64,000 nucleotides of DNA from Planctomycetaceae bacterium (lineage in GTDB: Bacteria; Planctomycetota; Planctomycetia; Pirellulales; Thermoguttaceae), in assembly GCA_012719125.1 (NCBI GenBank), contig JAAYAY010000028.1:1-64000 (forward strand). The letters are read 5' to 3'. Position numbers and translations under genes: made by a program. The notes under the pieces are model-generated. The model saw nothing but the letters and a program-made list of their open reading frames with translations, had not been told where the DNA came from and did no database searches. Of this stretch, positions 45,582 to 54,676 are shown one piece after another; the stretch's first letter is position 1; every line of letters starts with the position of its first letter.

Positions 45582-47267
45582 ATGCCCAAATCCATTCGCA
45601 ACGCAATCGACTTTGAGCGAGCGTATCCCAGGCGTACAGGCCGGATCTCGATTCCGCTCTTTCGGTTGCTGGCCTGGGTGGTCGCTTTGTGCGTTCTTGG
45701 ATCGTCGAAAACTATGCTTCCAAGGGCAGACGCCAGCTCGCCAGACAATCTTGCTGCACGTCGTGCGAAGATGGCGGATGGTCTGTTCCATGCAAGAAAT
45801 GGCGACTTTCGGTGGGTAATGGCGCTGTCTACCAGACCGTCAAGTGTTGAGGAGATGCTGGCCCCTGGCAACTCGCGTGACGCCTATGAGGTGGATCCTG
45901 ATGATCGGCGCCACGCTCCGGCGACGGGAGCAGACACGATGCGGCTTCTCAAAGGGGCGTTCTATTCGACCGCGGCCAGAAAAGCGATCTATGACGGCGA
46001 CGAGGAGAAAGCGGAACGTTGTGTGCGAAAGGCGATCGACATCTACGCAAGCCTGCCCGAGACTGTTCCGGCGTTGAAGAACATGGCCCTCGACTACTTC
46101 GTATTGCACTACCTTACCGGAGAGACGGCGGCGTTGGACGAAGCTGCAAAGAACATGGACAAGGCGCTGGCATTGAGTCCGGACGATGCGGGGCTGTTGC
46201 ACGACGCCGCAAGCGGCATCATGGAAGGGGCGCTTCGAAACATCATCGGCGACGCGATTGACCTCCGCCTCTTGAAGAAGGGGGGCGAGGTCGACCTGTT
46301 GCCCTACTTATGTGAAGATCCATCACGACGTCAGCATTTCGTCGAAGCGGTGCGGAGGGACGAATGGGTGGCGAAAGCCTTGAGTCATTACCGCAGGGCG
46401 CTCGTTCTTGCAAATCACGCGAAGACGTACACCGAGCTGGCATCCATCTACGGGCTCACTCGCGACGTTCCCGGATTGCGAGATCTCCTGGAACGCCTCA
46501 GACAATCTCCGCCGGATGTTTCGGAACACATTCGCAGCAACAAAGTGTTCTACGAAGGATCGAATGATTTTGCGCTTCGGAAGATGGCGGGCGTAGAGAT
46601 CGCCCGGTGGGAACAGATTCTGGCTGCCGCGGAGACCAAAGGGGGACCAACCCTGGCGATTGCCTCGACGGAACTCGTTAGCCGAATGATCTACGGGACC
46701 AAGCTTGGTATCGACGTGGATGTGGATCGGATGATCGAGATTGCCGAGCGCTCTTACGAAGCAGCCCCCTCCGACCCGACGAATTCTATTCTGGTCGGCG
46801 CGTTGTGCATACGTGCGGGCCGGACCCTGGCCGAGCAACAACCCGCCTATGCGGAGATGGTGGCGCGTTGTGAAAGGTCCGTCGGCCATGCGTACCTGCT
46901 TGCCTCGGTTCTCTCTCACGAAGAAGAGGAGTTGTCGCAGGCGGTGATCGCCAATCCGGACTACCAGCGCGTTGCCGCGGTGATGATCGAGGCCCAGGAC
47001 AAGTTTCCGGATGATTGCGGCGGTTTCAATTGGACGATGCTGCGTCCGACGAAGCCGGAAGCGGCCGCCGAGCTGGCGAAATTGTTTCGCCAGAACGAGG
47101 TTGCGCAAGTGATGCTGGAGATCAAGCTGCGGCTCCTGCCCGCCAGAGGCACTCCTGCACTTCGAGCGGCCTTTGCGGCCCGAATGGGCGGCGACGATTC
47201 GGGAGCCGATGAGATTCTACGACAGTGTGCGGAGCGCGGTGTGCCACTTCCGTTCCAGAAGAAATAG
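45582..47267 (+). CDS. Hypothetical repeat-helical protein (TPR-like) with N-terminal membrane anchor
   Basis: 561 residues from ATG 45582 (GGAGGAG upstream). A hydrophobic segment (about 25-45) suggests an uncleaved anchor or signal peptide. The rest is alpha-helical with repeated pairs such as AIYDGDEEKAERCVRKAIDIYASL and NMDKALALSPDDAGLLHDAA, characteristic of TPR/Sel1-like scaffolds. No catalytic motif recognised. Protein-protein interaction in the periplasm is the best guess. It is flanked by repeats and has no obvious operon partner. Confidence 0.75.
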   Translation: MPKSIRNAIDFERAYPRRTGRISIPLFRLLAWVVALCVLGSSKTMLPRADASSPDNLAARRAKMADGLFHARNGDFRWVMALSTRPSSVEEMLAPGNSRDAYEVDPDDRRHAPATGADTMRLLKGAFYSTAARKAIYDGDEEKAERCVRKAIDIYASLPETVPALKNMALDYFVLHYLTGETAALDEAAKNMDKALALSPDDAGLLHDAASGIMEGALRNIIGDAIDLRLLKKGGEVDLLPYLCEDPSRRQHFVEAVRRDEWVAKALSHYRRALVLANHAKTYTELASIYGLTRDVPGLRDLLERLRQSPPDVSEHIRSNKVFYEGSNDFALRKMAGVEIARWEQILAAAETKGGPTLAIASTELVSRMIYGTKLGIDVDVDRMIEIAERSYEAAPSDPTNSILVGALCIRAGRTLAEQQPAYAEMVARCERSVGHAYLLASVLSHEEEELSQAVIANPDYQRVAAVMIEAQDKFPDDCGGFNWTMLRPTKPEAAAELAKLFRQNEVAQVMLEIKLRLLPARGTPALRAAFAARMGGDDSGADEILRQCAERGVPLPFQKK

Positions 47268-47820
47268 CGGGTCGGGGCCGAGTTCTTTGCACGACAATGC
47301 CCCTTGGGATGTACTCGTGCGAATCGCTGGAATACGCACCCATTTGACACTGCTCACTCTTGCCGTTCAAGGTCGGCAACCTGCCGACGCAGGGCCGGCA
47401 GTTTCCCGTTCAAGTTCGCGGGCCTGAGCAAGGCAGCAGCACGCAGCGCAGGTGTTGATCGATCGCCCTCGGTGTTCCTGTGCACCTTGCCAGACAATCG
47501 TCCCCACCTACCATCCCCGCCACCGCGAAACGGGATTCTATATTTACGGATGGCAAATTGGACATATCAGCCCTGGTGATACACGCAACTGATGTGATTA
47601 TAATGAGTTGCGTCGAGAACTGCAGGTTTGATGGGACGGCGGCGGACGGGCTGTTCAATCACGAACAGGCGAAGGCTAGAATGTCTTGCCGAACAATCGG
47701 TTGAACGTGAGCGGCAGATCGCGTTGGAATCAAGTGGATGGTTGACCGGCCGCCGCCACGTTAGCCGTGACGCTCGGTGCAACTGCACCCCACGCCAATG
47801 AACCACGAAAGGAGGGGGGC
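47268..47820. other. Intergenic region between the TPR-like gene and a small membrane gene
   Basis: 553 bp without a supported gene. A plus-strand frame from 47480 (74 codons) has no ribosome binding site or similarity. Hairpin-forming text occurs at 47375-47440 (GCAACCTGCCGACGCAGGGC), and an AT-rich stretch lies around 47590-47610. AAAGGAGG before 47821 is a strong ribosome binding site. Confidence 0.5.
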
Positions 47821-48093
47821 ATGAGCGGAACCATCACAGCGAAGAAGGTCGTCACGCACCCGTGTTTTTCGATGATGTGCTTCTTCTCCCTGCTCTTCAT
47901 ACTGCCGCGATACGGCAGTGTGGCAGTGATGGTAGGCTGCGCCAGCGTTTTGTCGGCATACGTCGCGGTATTGCCGGAGCATTTCCGCAGTCGGAGCGGT
48001 TCCATGATGGCAGCAACCTGTTTGGTCGCAGCCATGTGGGTGGCTGCGGCGGTCATCACGGTACTGACCCTGATGGGAGAGATTGGAAGTTGA
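47821..48093 (+). CDS. Small two-helix membrane protein
   Basis: 90 residues from ATG 47821, directly after AAAGGAGGGGGG, one of the best ribosome binding sites in the window; an earlier open frame is less likely. Two hydrophobic segments (about 15-50, MMCFFSLLFILPRYGSVAVM, and 61-85, MMAATCLVAAMWVAAAVITV). The N-terminus is short and basic (TITAKKVVTHP). No family recognised. A structured hairpin (48240-48287) follows. Confidence 0.7.
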   Translation: MSGTITAKKVVTHPCFSMMCFFSLLFILPRYGSVAVMVGCASVLSAYVAVLPEHFRSRSGSMMAATCLVAAMWVAAAVITVLTLMGEIGS

Positions 48094-48500
48094 GCAACTC
48101 GCCGAAGCAGGTGGTCAACCCGAGCGGCGACTCGGGCGGGTTTGGAGGTCGGCGATTCTTGGCCGCCGCCGGGTTATCGACCGAATTACCGCACTGCCGA
48201 AGCGGCCAATTACAGCCGCACGTGCCGATAGAATGTTGACCTGGAAATCCACCGCGTTTTGCGGATGTCGTCGATTTCCAGGCTTTTGTCTGCATGCAGC
48301 CTCTTCGCGGGCGGCCCGGGTACTCAGACCCGGGTGTGCATCGCACACAAGAGGTCACCCGGCAGTCCGCACCGGCCGGCGCTCTCGCGCCGCTTCGCGG
48401 TACAGGTTCAAGAACCTATGCCACCCGCGTGCGAACCCGACAACGGCAGACTCGCCCACAAGGTAGACTGCTCCGACCCGCCGGTCAAACGAGTTGACCA
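48094..48500. other. Intergenic region containing a structured hairpin
   Basis: 407 bp. CCTGGAAATC (48240-48249) pairs perfectly with GATTTCCAGG (48273-48282); the loop holds a nested CCGC/GCGG hairpin, and CTTTTG follows. It could terminate the small membrane gene or be a structured RNA. The remaining sequence shows no gene. Confidence 0.55.
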
Positions 48501-50801
48501 TCATTGATAGTAGAATTCCAGTGTGACCGCTTCGCCGAATTCGTCCAGCGTGACAGAACCCGCGTCGAAGGAAGAAACCGGCTTGCCGTCGGCCAGAACC
48601 TTGCGGATGGGCTTGCCTTCAGGGTGGCGCACGAAGAACTGAATCTCCCGGGGCCGGCTGTGGTGGGGCGTAACCAGTCGGGCGGTGATTCGCCCTTCGT
48701 TCACGGCAGACTCGATCGTGTAGCTCGTTTCACCGAAGTACGTGGGGGCGTCGAGCACCTCGACGCGCTGTCCGGGCTGGAACCAGTGCTGCGGTGCGGC
48801 CTGCGCAAGCAGCAGACTGTCGCCATCTTCTCGCACGAGCATGAAACGGAGGAGCCGCAACTGCTGGGTTCCCGAGCGGAGGTGGGGGAGCGTGGACTGG
48901 TTGGCACCGGAGTGAATGTCGGTGCATTCCACGCCGCTGTAGGTGGTACGCGACATGCCGTACGCCAACGAGGCATAGAGGGCGAGGATCGCCTTCTTGG
49001 GCTGGTTGCGTTTGAGCATTTCGAGCCAGTAGCCGTAGGTGAATGCGTGGTCGATGAGGTGATAGAACGTGCACACGCCGGCGATCAGACCGCCCCGTTT
49101 CTCCAGAGCGTCGGTCAGGAGCACGGCATGGGGATCGTCGGGTGCCAGGAATTCGGTGTCGAGCAAGAGGGCGGCGAAGAGGCTGTAGTAGCCCGTGCTC
49201 CCATAGTCGGCCTTGAGAAGCCAGCCGCGCGAGGCGGGCAGGATCGGCAGGAGTTCGGTTCCCTCGTGCTCGAAGACCGAACGCGTCATCGCCTGGTTGA
49301 CGTCGCGGCGGTAGGCGGCCGCTTCCTCGCCGATCCGCCGAGCGTCCTCCTGCCGGCCGACAATCGGCAGCAGGCGTGCCGCCGCTTCCAGGCCGACGCA
49401 GACGGCCGCGTCGGAAAGGAAGCTGTAGTCGGGTTCAGGATAGTCGCCGCTTGGGCGGTACTTGATCAGGCCCCAGGTGGGCGAATCGGGGTCCTGTCCC
49501 TCCTTCTCCCTGGCCCGCCGCGCGATCGTCCAGTCGCAGACCTTCACGATAGTCGGGGCAACGCGGGCCAACCACTCCTTGTCGCAGGTGTAGCGGTAGT
49601 GATCTTCCAGGGCCACCAGCAGCGTCCCGGAGTCGGACAGTCCGAAGAAGGTCTTCAACTCACCGTCGGGCTGGACCAGGCTGCAGATCGAATCGAGAGA
49701 GCGCTCGGCCTCTTCCGGATAGCCGTAGAGATCCATGGCACGGCAGGCCTGGATTGCGGCAATTCCCCAGACCAACTCGTAGAACCCCGAGCCGTCGTGC
49801 GGCAGGTAGCGGTCACCCTCCTTGTCGACGTTGGTGAACAAGTAAGCCAGCCAGGCCCGGTAGGCATCGTTGACCCGCGGCTCCGGCACGCGGATCGTCA
49901 TGCCCCGGTTGAGTCGCGTGCGCCAGGTTTGGGCCACCTCGTCGAAGCGGCGGTCGAACTCGGCCGGCTCGACGGTCTCGACCCCCTGGAACCCGCCACA
50001 GAACGGCAACTGGGCGGATCTTCCTCGCTTCTTGAACTCGGGCGAGTCCTTGGTGACGTCCTTGTCAGGGACGATCCCGTCCCGCGGGATTCGCAGGCAG
50101 ATCCGCCGCGTTTCGCCGGGTGCCAGTTGAAGATCCCAGTGGTCGAGGGGAACGACTCGTCCCGGCAGGCCGCACACGGCCTGGTACGCCAGTTCCACCG
50201 GCACGGCCGCGGCGCTTGGGTTCTTCATCTCCAGTCCCACGTAGGCCCAGAGCCGGCCGTCGGGGTCCATGCCCTGCGACCATGCGAAGATTGTCTGGCG
50301 ATACTGCACTTCCTGGAAGGTGAAGGGAACGATCACCATCGGCAGATAGCCGTCGACCAGACGTTTCGAGTCCGGCGTGTTTCCCTCGCCATAGCGGGTC
50401 TTGGGCGTGTTCTTTCCGAAGAGAAAGTAGAGCGTGGCCTTGTTCTCGGGGCGGACTCCCGGATAGGCCTCGCCCTGGCCCGGCTTGTCCATTTGCAGAT
50501 TGTTCAGTTCAATCTCGCCATAACGCGTCACAATGAATTCGCGAGCACTCTCCAAGACCCCGAGGGCTTCCCGGGGGGCAGCGAGCATGGGGAAGTGCCC
50601 GGCAACTGAATCGAACGTCGGATCGTGTGCCGCCGACAACTCCTGCTGGCCTACGAGATCGGGGCCGCGACTGATCTTCTCAGGTGCAACCTTCCAGGGC
50701 TGGGCATTCGTTATCCCAGGAATCAGCAGGATCGCGGCAGCGATCGCCACGACCAGGTGAGCGAAGAAAGGCGAACGAGCGGGAGTCGGTGTGAGCAGCA
50801 T
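48501..50801 (-). CDS. Secreted six-hairpin (alpha/alpha)6 glycosidase-like protein
   Basis: 766 residues from ATG 50801 (AAGGAG nine bases upstream). Signal peptide LVVAIAAAILLIPGITNAQ. A beta-rich N-terminal domain (40-290) precedes an alpha-helical toroid (about 305-690), with Trp/Tyr-rich helix pairs (YRAWLAYLFTNVDKEGDRYL, HDGSGFYELVWGIAAIQACR, YGSTGYYSLFAALLLD). This is the six-hairpin glycosidase fold used by many glycan hydrolases and lyases. A C-terminal beta domain ends the protein. The specific family and substrate are not clear; catalytic acids could not be assigned. Confidence 0.75.
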   Translation of the reverse strand: MLLTPTPARSPFFAHLVVAIAAAILLIPGITNAQPWKVAPEKISRGPDLVGQQELSAAHDPTFDSVAGHFPMLAAPREALGVLESAREFIVTRYGEIELNNLQMDKPGQGEAYPGVRPENKATLYFLFGKNTPKTRYGEGNTPDSKRLVDGYLPMVIVPFTFQEVQYRQTIFAWSQGMDPDGRLWAYVGLEMKNPSAAAVPVELAYQAVCGLPGRVVPLDHWDLQLAPGETRRICLRIPRDGIVPDKDVTKDSPEFKKRGRSAQLPFCGGFQGVETVEPAEFDRRFDEVAQTWRTRLNRGMTIRVPEPRVNDAYRAWLAYLFTNVDKEGDRYLPHDGSGFYELVWGIAAIQACRAMDLYGYPEEAERSLDSICSLVQPDGELKTFFGLSDSGTLLVALEDHYRYTCDKEWLARVAPTIVKVCDWTIARRAREKEGQDPDSPTWGLIKYRPSGDYPEPDYSFLSDAAVCVGLEAAARLLPIVGRQEDARRIGEEAAAYRRDVNQAMTRSVFEHEGTELLPILPASRGWLLKADYGSTGYYSLFAALLLDTEFLAPDDPHAVLLTDALEKRGGLIAGVCTFYHLIDHAFTYGYWLEMLKRNQPKKAILALYASLAYGMSRTTYSGVECTDIHSGANQSTLPHLRSGTQQLRLLRFMLVREDGDSLLLAQAAPQHWFQPGQRVEVLDAPTYFGETSYTIESAVNEGRITARLVTPHHSRPREIQFFVRHPEGKPIRKVLADGKPVSSFDAGSVTLDEFGEAVTLEFYYQ

Positions 50802-50998
50802 GACAAGATCTCCTTCAAGACCGAGGCCGGGCTGACGATCAGGAGTATAGTATAGGCGTGCCCCCCCATGCGTGAAATGTGCCAGGCATGGGGGAGGACT
50901 GCAATAGCCAGGCGTGATAGAATTCCGGGGCGAGCGTTTCGTCGAAGTCGGCCCGTTCCAACAGTGTTCTCACCCATTCCAACCGACGGAGGTGTGAC

Positions 50999-51436
50999 AT
51001 GGCTGTTTCTATCAAGAAGGTGACTTTGTGGCGAACCCAGGTCGAGAACAAGCCGGGGGTCCTGAGCGGCGTTCTCGCCCCGCTGGCGGAAGCCGGCGCC
51101 GATTTGCAGGTGGTGATGGGCTACCACTACCACGGTGCGGGTGATACGGCCGTGATTGAGGTCTGCCCGGTATCGGGGAAGAAATCGACTGCCGCCGCCG
51201 GCAAGGCTGGGCTGAAGGCAACCGCCATCCCCACGCTTCTCATTCAGGGCGACAACAAGCCGGGGCTGGGGCATGCCGTCGCCGAGGCGGTCGGCGAAGC
51301 GGGAATCAACATTTCGTTCCTCGTCGCTCAAGTGATCGGCGGGCAATTCTCGGCCGTCATGGGTTTTGGCGACGAGGCGGCGGCCAAGGAAGCGACTGCG
51401 CTGGTCAGGAAGGCGGTCAAGCGGTTCGAGAAGTAG
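50999..51436 (+). CDS. Tandem ACT-domain protein
   Basis: 145 residues from ATG 50999 (GGAGGTG upstream). Two ACT-like repeats are visible: RTQVENKPGVLSGVLAPLAE (residues 12-31) and LLIQGDNKPGLGHAVAEAVG (about 80-99). Each has the beta-alpha-beta motif with NKPG, which usually binds amino acids or small ligands. No catalytic domain is attached, so it is probably a stand-alone regulatory subunit. It is divergent from the six-hairpin gene; function is unknown. Confidence 0.85.
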   Translation: MAVSIKKVTLWRTQVENKPGVLSGVLAPLAEAGADLQVVMGYHYHGAGDTAVIEVCPVSGKKSTAAAGKAGLKATAIPTLLIQGDNKPGLGHAVAEAVGEAGINISFLVAQVIGGQFSAVMGFGDEAAAKEATALVRKAVKRFEK

Positions 51437-51445
51437 TTCTGAACA

Positions 51446-52900
51446 TTACCCCAGCAACCCGTCCCAGCCTTTCCGGTACGGACGGCGGATGTACTGGTCG
51501 GCTTCCGGCGCATTGCCGGCCCGCAGATTGACGTAGTCCCACTGGAGCTTCTTTCCGGTGCGGTAGGCCACGTTACCGAGGTGGTTCGACTCGGTGACCC
51601 AGCCTGAGTAGGTGAAATTCGAACCCGGTGCCGGTCCTTCCCCTTTGCATGCCTGGATCCATTCAATGTAATGGCCGGGCGAACGGGGGAGCGTCTCCGG
51701 CGGCATCGGGTAGTCTTTGAACTTCTCTTCGGGCAGGAGCTTGGGACCACTGCGCCCGCCACTGTAGAGCATCCCCTCGTCGCCGATGAAGAGTTGGGCG
51801 CGGTCGCTCATTGTGCTGGGGTCGAACTGTGGGGGCCTTCCTACGCCCTGATACCAGACGAGTTTGAGTGGCGGGTGCGTGCCACGTGCCGCGAACTCAT
51901 ACGTCACGGTCATCGAAGCCGGCGCCAGTTCCGGGTGTGCGGGCCCCATGGGCGAGACAGCCTCGACGGTCAGGGGCTGGCGGATGTCGAGCACCTGGAA
52001 CACGACGTCGTTATCGTGTCCGCCGAGGTCGCTCATAGTGCCGTTACCAAAATCCCACCATCGGTACCAGCGAGGCCCGGGCAGGTAGGTGGCGTGGAAC
52101 GGCCGCATGGGCGCAGGTCCGATCCACAGATCCCAGTGGATATTGGGCGGAACAGGCATCTCTTCCTCGAACCGCCCGGTAATCTGGATGCCGTTGTAGA
52201 ACCCGTGCGGCTTGTCGTACTTTTCGGCCGACGCGGCATCCTGGAGCCCCCACGCGCGACCCGCCCAGACGTGCACCTCTCGCACCGGCCCGATTGCGCC
52301 GGCCATGAGCAGTTCCTTGATCTGGCGGCGAACCGGCGAGGCATGGCCCTGATTGCCCGTCTGGGTGGCAAGTTCCGGGTGTTTGGCGGCGGTCTCGCGA
52401 ATCAACCGCGCCTCCCAGACGTCGTGGGTAAGCGGTTTCTCGCAATAGACGTGTTTGCCGTGCGCAAGCGCCAGGTAGGTTGCCAGTGCGTGGGTGTGCT
52501 CGGCCGTACTGACCATCACCGCGTCAAAGTCTTTGGGGCTGTCGAATACCCGGCGGAGATCGTTGTACTTTTTGGCTTTCGGAAATCGCTTGGCCGCGGC
52601 ATCGACGGCGTTCTGGTTGACGTCGCAGAGCACGGTGATGTTTTCGGCCGGAATACCCGTGGCTGGACCGGCCGCTGCGCGGTCGCCACTTGCACGGCCG
52701 GTGTTGCCGTCGCCGTTCATGTTCGCCCTGGCACGGCCTCCGCAAGCGATCATTGCGATGTTCAGTTTGTTGTTGAGGTTCTGGCCCCGCAGAAAGGCCG
52801 GTGCAGCCGTGATCGCGCCGGCCGCAGCCAGGGCGCCGCCCAACATCTGGCGTCGAGTAATCCGACGCTCTGGCGCGCTGTTGGTGATTCTTTTCTTCAT
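51446..52900 (-). CDS. Tat-exported Gfo/Idh/MocA family oxidoreductase
   Basis: 484 residues from ATG 52900 (AAGGAG upstream; an extension to 52936 is unlikely). Tat signal RRITRRQMLGGALAAAGA. NAD-binding Rossmann start NIAMIACGGRA and the family motif KHVYCEKPLTHDVWEA, with the Lys of EKP in the active site, then GHDNDVVFQVLD with the catalytic His/Asp region. Such enzymes oxidise sugars or inositols, or reduce related ketones. Periplasmic location and nearby glycan genes suggest sugar metabolism. Convergent with the ACT gene with 9 bp between stops. Confidence 0.92.
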   Translation of the reverse strand: MKKRITNSAPERRITRRQMLGGALAAAGAITAAPAFLRGQNLNNKLNIAMIACGGRARANMNGDGNTGRASGDRAAAGPATGIPAENITVLCDVNQNAVDAAAKRFPKAKKYNDLRRVFDSPKDFDAVMVSTAEHTHALATYLALAHGKHVYCEKPLTHDVWEARLIRETAAKHPELATQTGNQGHASPVRRQIKELLMAGAIGPVREVHVWAGRAWGLQDAASAEKYDKPHGFYNGIQITGRFEEEMPVPPNIHWDLWIGPAPMRPFHATYLPGPRWYRWWDFGNGTMSDLGGHDNDVVFQVLDIRQPLTVEAVSPMGPAHPELAPASMTVTYEFAARGTHPPLKLVWYQGVGRPPQFDPSTMSDRAQLFIGDEGMLYSGGRSGPKLLPEEKFKDYPMPPETLPRSPGHYIEWIQACKGEGPAPGSNFTYSGWVTESNHLGNVAYRTGKKLQWDYVNLRAGNAPEADQYIRRPYRKGWDGLLG

Positions 52901-53044
52901 CGTGTGCTCCTTAGAGCGGCCTCGGGCCGCAGCCAAATCCGAAACACGAAATCCTGAACAAATCCGAAACCTGAAATCCTGTAGCGCTGAGGTTAACCGG
53001 GGCGAGTTGTTGAATCAAGCAGGGCAGTTTCGTCCGTCTGCCTA

Positions 53045-53257
53045 ATGCCCAGCCAGGCAATCAAGCCGGACGAGATCCCGGTTTGCACGCGGGGACCGAC
53101 ATTTCTCCCGGAACGGCGGCCGGAGCCGGCAATCCCGAAGGAAGCTGCCAACTGGGTGACACAGGGCCGGCAGTTCGCGGATACTCTGGGATTGAATGCC
53201 GATTTGGTCTATGCTTGGACTGGCAGAATTGGTGCGGCAGCGCGTCTGGCCAAGTAG
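53045..53257 (+). CDS. Possible small ORF upstream of the FAD gene
   Basis: ATG 53045 opens 70 codons (MPSQAIKPDEIPVCTRGP and so on, ending GRIGAAARLAK), stopping 24 bp before the FAD oxidoreductase start. No ribosome binding site or similarity was recognised, and codon use is ordinary. It may be translated as a leader or be spurious. The rest of the 52901-53281 gap is upstream region of two divergent genes. Confidence 0.25.
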   Translation: MPSQAIKPDEIPVCTRGPTFLPERRPEPAIPKEAANWVTQGRQFADTLGLNADLVYAWTGRIGAAARLAK

Positions 53258-53281
53258 CAGTTTCCATGGGAGACCCATAAG

Positions 53282-54643
53282 ATGAAGCGAAGGACGTTTT
53301 TAGGTTCCGCCGCCCTGGCGGCTGCAGGCAACCTGATGGCCGGAGAGGCGAGAAGCGACGAACAAGCCGGTGGCACGCCTGCTGTGGGACGGATCGAGGA
53401 AAAGCCCCGCAGCATTCCAGTTGTGCAGGATTGCGACGTCTGCGTTCTTGGCGGCAGTTGTACGGGCGTTTTCGCGGCGGTACGGGCCGCCCAGACGGGC
53501 GCGAGGGTGGCGATCGTTGAGAAGCAGAACGCTTTCGGCGGAGTGGCCACATCGAGTCTCGTTAATATCTGGCATAAGCTGTACAGCAACGATGGAAAAC
53601 AACAAATCATCGGCGGGCTGACTGGCCAGGTCATAGAACGTCTGGAGAGGATTCAAGCCGTCACGAGTCACGGAGACGGGAAGAGGCATTTCACTCTCAA
53701 TACCGAAGAGTTGAAAATCGAACTGGACAGGCTTGTCGTCGAAAACGGAATCAGGCCGTACCTCCATACTTTCTATGCTGCGCCTCAGATCGAGGGAGAC
53801 CGCGTAACGGCGGTCTTCATCGAGAACAAGAATGGCCGCCAGGCAATCCGGGCAAAGGTCTTCGTAGATGCCACTGGCGACGGCGATCTGGCCAAAGACG
53901 CGGGCATTCCCTTCGAGATCCGAAGCGGCCTTCAACCTCCGACGACCTGCGCGGAGATCTCCGGCTTGCCGGATACGATTCTGAAGCTGATCGAAGAACA
54001 CCGCGAGGAATTCGGGTTGGCACGGGATCACGGCTGGGGCAGTTTGGTTCCCAGTTCGGACGGTGTGAGGATGTGTGCCTACACGCACGTCTTCAATACC
54101 GACGCCTCGGACGCAAACCAGTTGACCGCCGCCGAGATCGAGGGACGCCGCCAGATCCGCGCCTACATGGATATTGCACGAAAGTTCGGAGGCAGCGACA
54201 ACGAGCCCTGCCTCGTCGACCTGCCCTCGTACATCGGCGTCCGAGAGACCCGGTCGTTCACGGCGGACTACAAGCTGACGGAAGCGGATGTACTGAGCTG
54301 CAAGCGTTTCCCGGATGCGATCGCGAACGGCACGTATCACATCGACGTACACAACCCGACGACAGGCCGATTCGAATTCAAAGAGCCGAAGGGCGACTTC
54401 TACCAGATCCCGCTTTCGACCATGGTCACTCACAAAGCGCCCAACCTCGTGCTGGCCGGCAGGATGATTTCAACGGACCGCGGCGCCTTCGGCGGAGTCA
54501 GGGTCATGGTCAATCTCAATCAGGTTGGCGAGGCGGCAGGCGTGGCCGCTTCGCTTGCGGGATCAAGGGCTGAGCCGGTTTTCCAGGTCGACGCGGAATC
54601 TGTGCGAAAAGGCCTGGCGAATCTCGGGGCAATCGTCATCTGA
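53282..54643 (+). CDS. Secreted FAD-dependent oxidoreductase
   Basis: 453 residues from ATG 53282. A Tat-like signal (MKRRTFLGSAALAAAGNLMA) precedes the mature protein. FAD-binding Rossmann motif near 51-80 (DVCVLGGSCTGVFAAVRAAQ) with GVATSSLVN following, and the second FAD motif DATGDGDLAKDAGIPFEI. The C-terminal NLVLAGRMISTDRGAFGGVR closes the site. This is the FAD-dependent oxidoreductase group common in planctomycete glycan regions (fumarate reductase/HI0933-like fold). The substrate is unknown. It is followed closely by the sialidase-like gene on the same strand. Confidence 0.9.
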   Translation: MKRRTFLGSAALAAAGNLMAGEARSDEQAGGTPAVGRIEEKPRSIPVVQDCDVCVLGGSCTGVFAAVRAAQTGARVAIVEKQNAFGGVATSSLVNIWHKLYSNDGKQQIIGGLTGQVIERLERIQAVTSHGDGKRHFTLNTEELKIELDRLVVENGIRPYLHTFYAAPQIEGDRVTAVFIENKNGRQAIRAKVFVDATGDGDLAKDAGIPFEIRSGLQPPTTCAEISGLPDTILKLIEEHREEFGLARDHGWGSLVPSSDGVRMCAYTHVFNTDASDANQLTAAEIEGRRQIRAYMDIARKFGGSDNEPCLVDLPSYIGVRETRSFTADYKLTEADVLSCKRFPDAIANGTYHIDVHNPTTGRFEFKEPKGDFYQIPLSTMVTHKAPNLVLAGRMISTDRGAFGGVRVMVNLNQVGEAAGVAASLAGSRAEPVFQVDAESVRKGLANLGAIVI

Positions 54644-54676
54644 ATGGCCTTGCATAACCCCAGGAGGACAAAGGTG

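Noticed and set aside
47480-47704. A 74-codon plus-strand frame
   Set aside because: No ribosome binding site, mixed composition and no similarity; kept only as intergenic.
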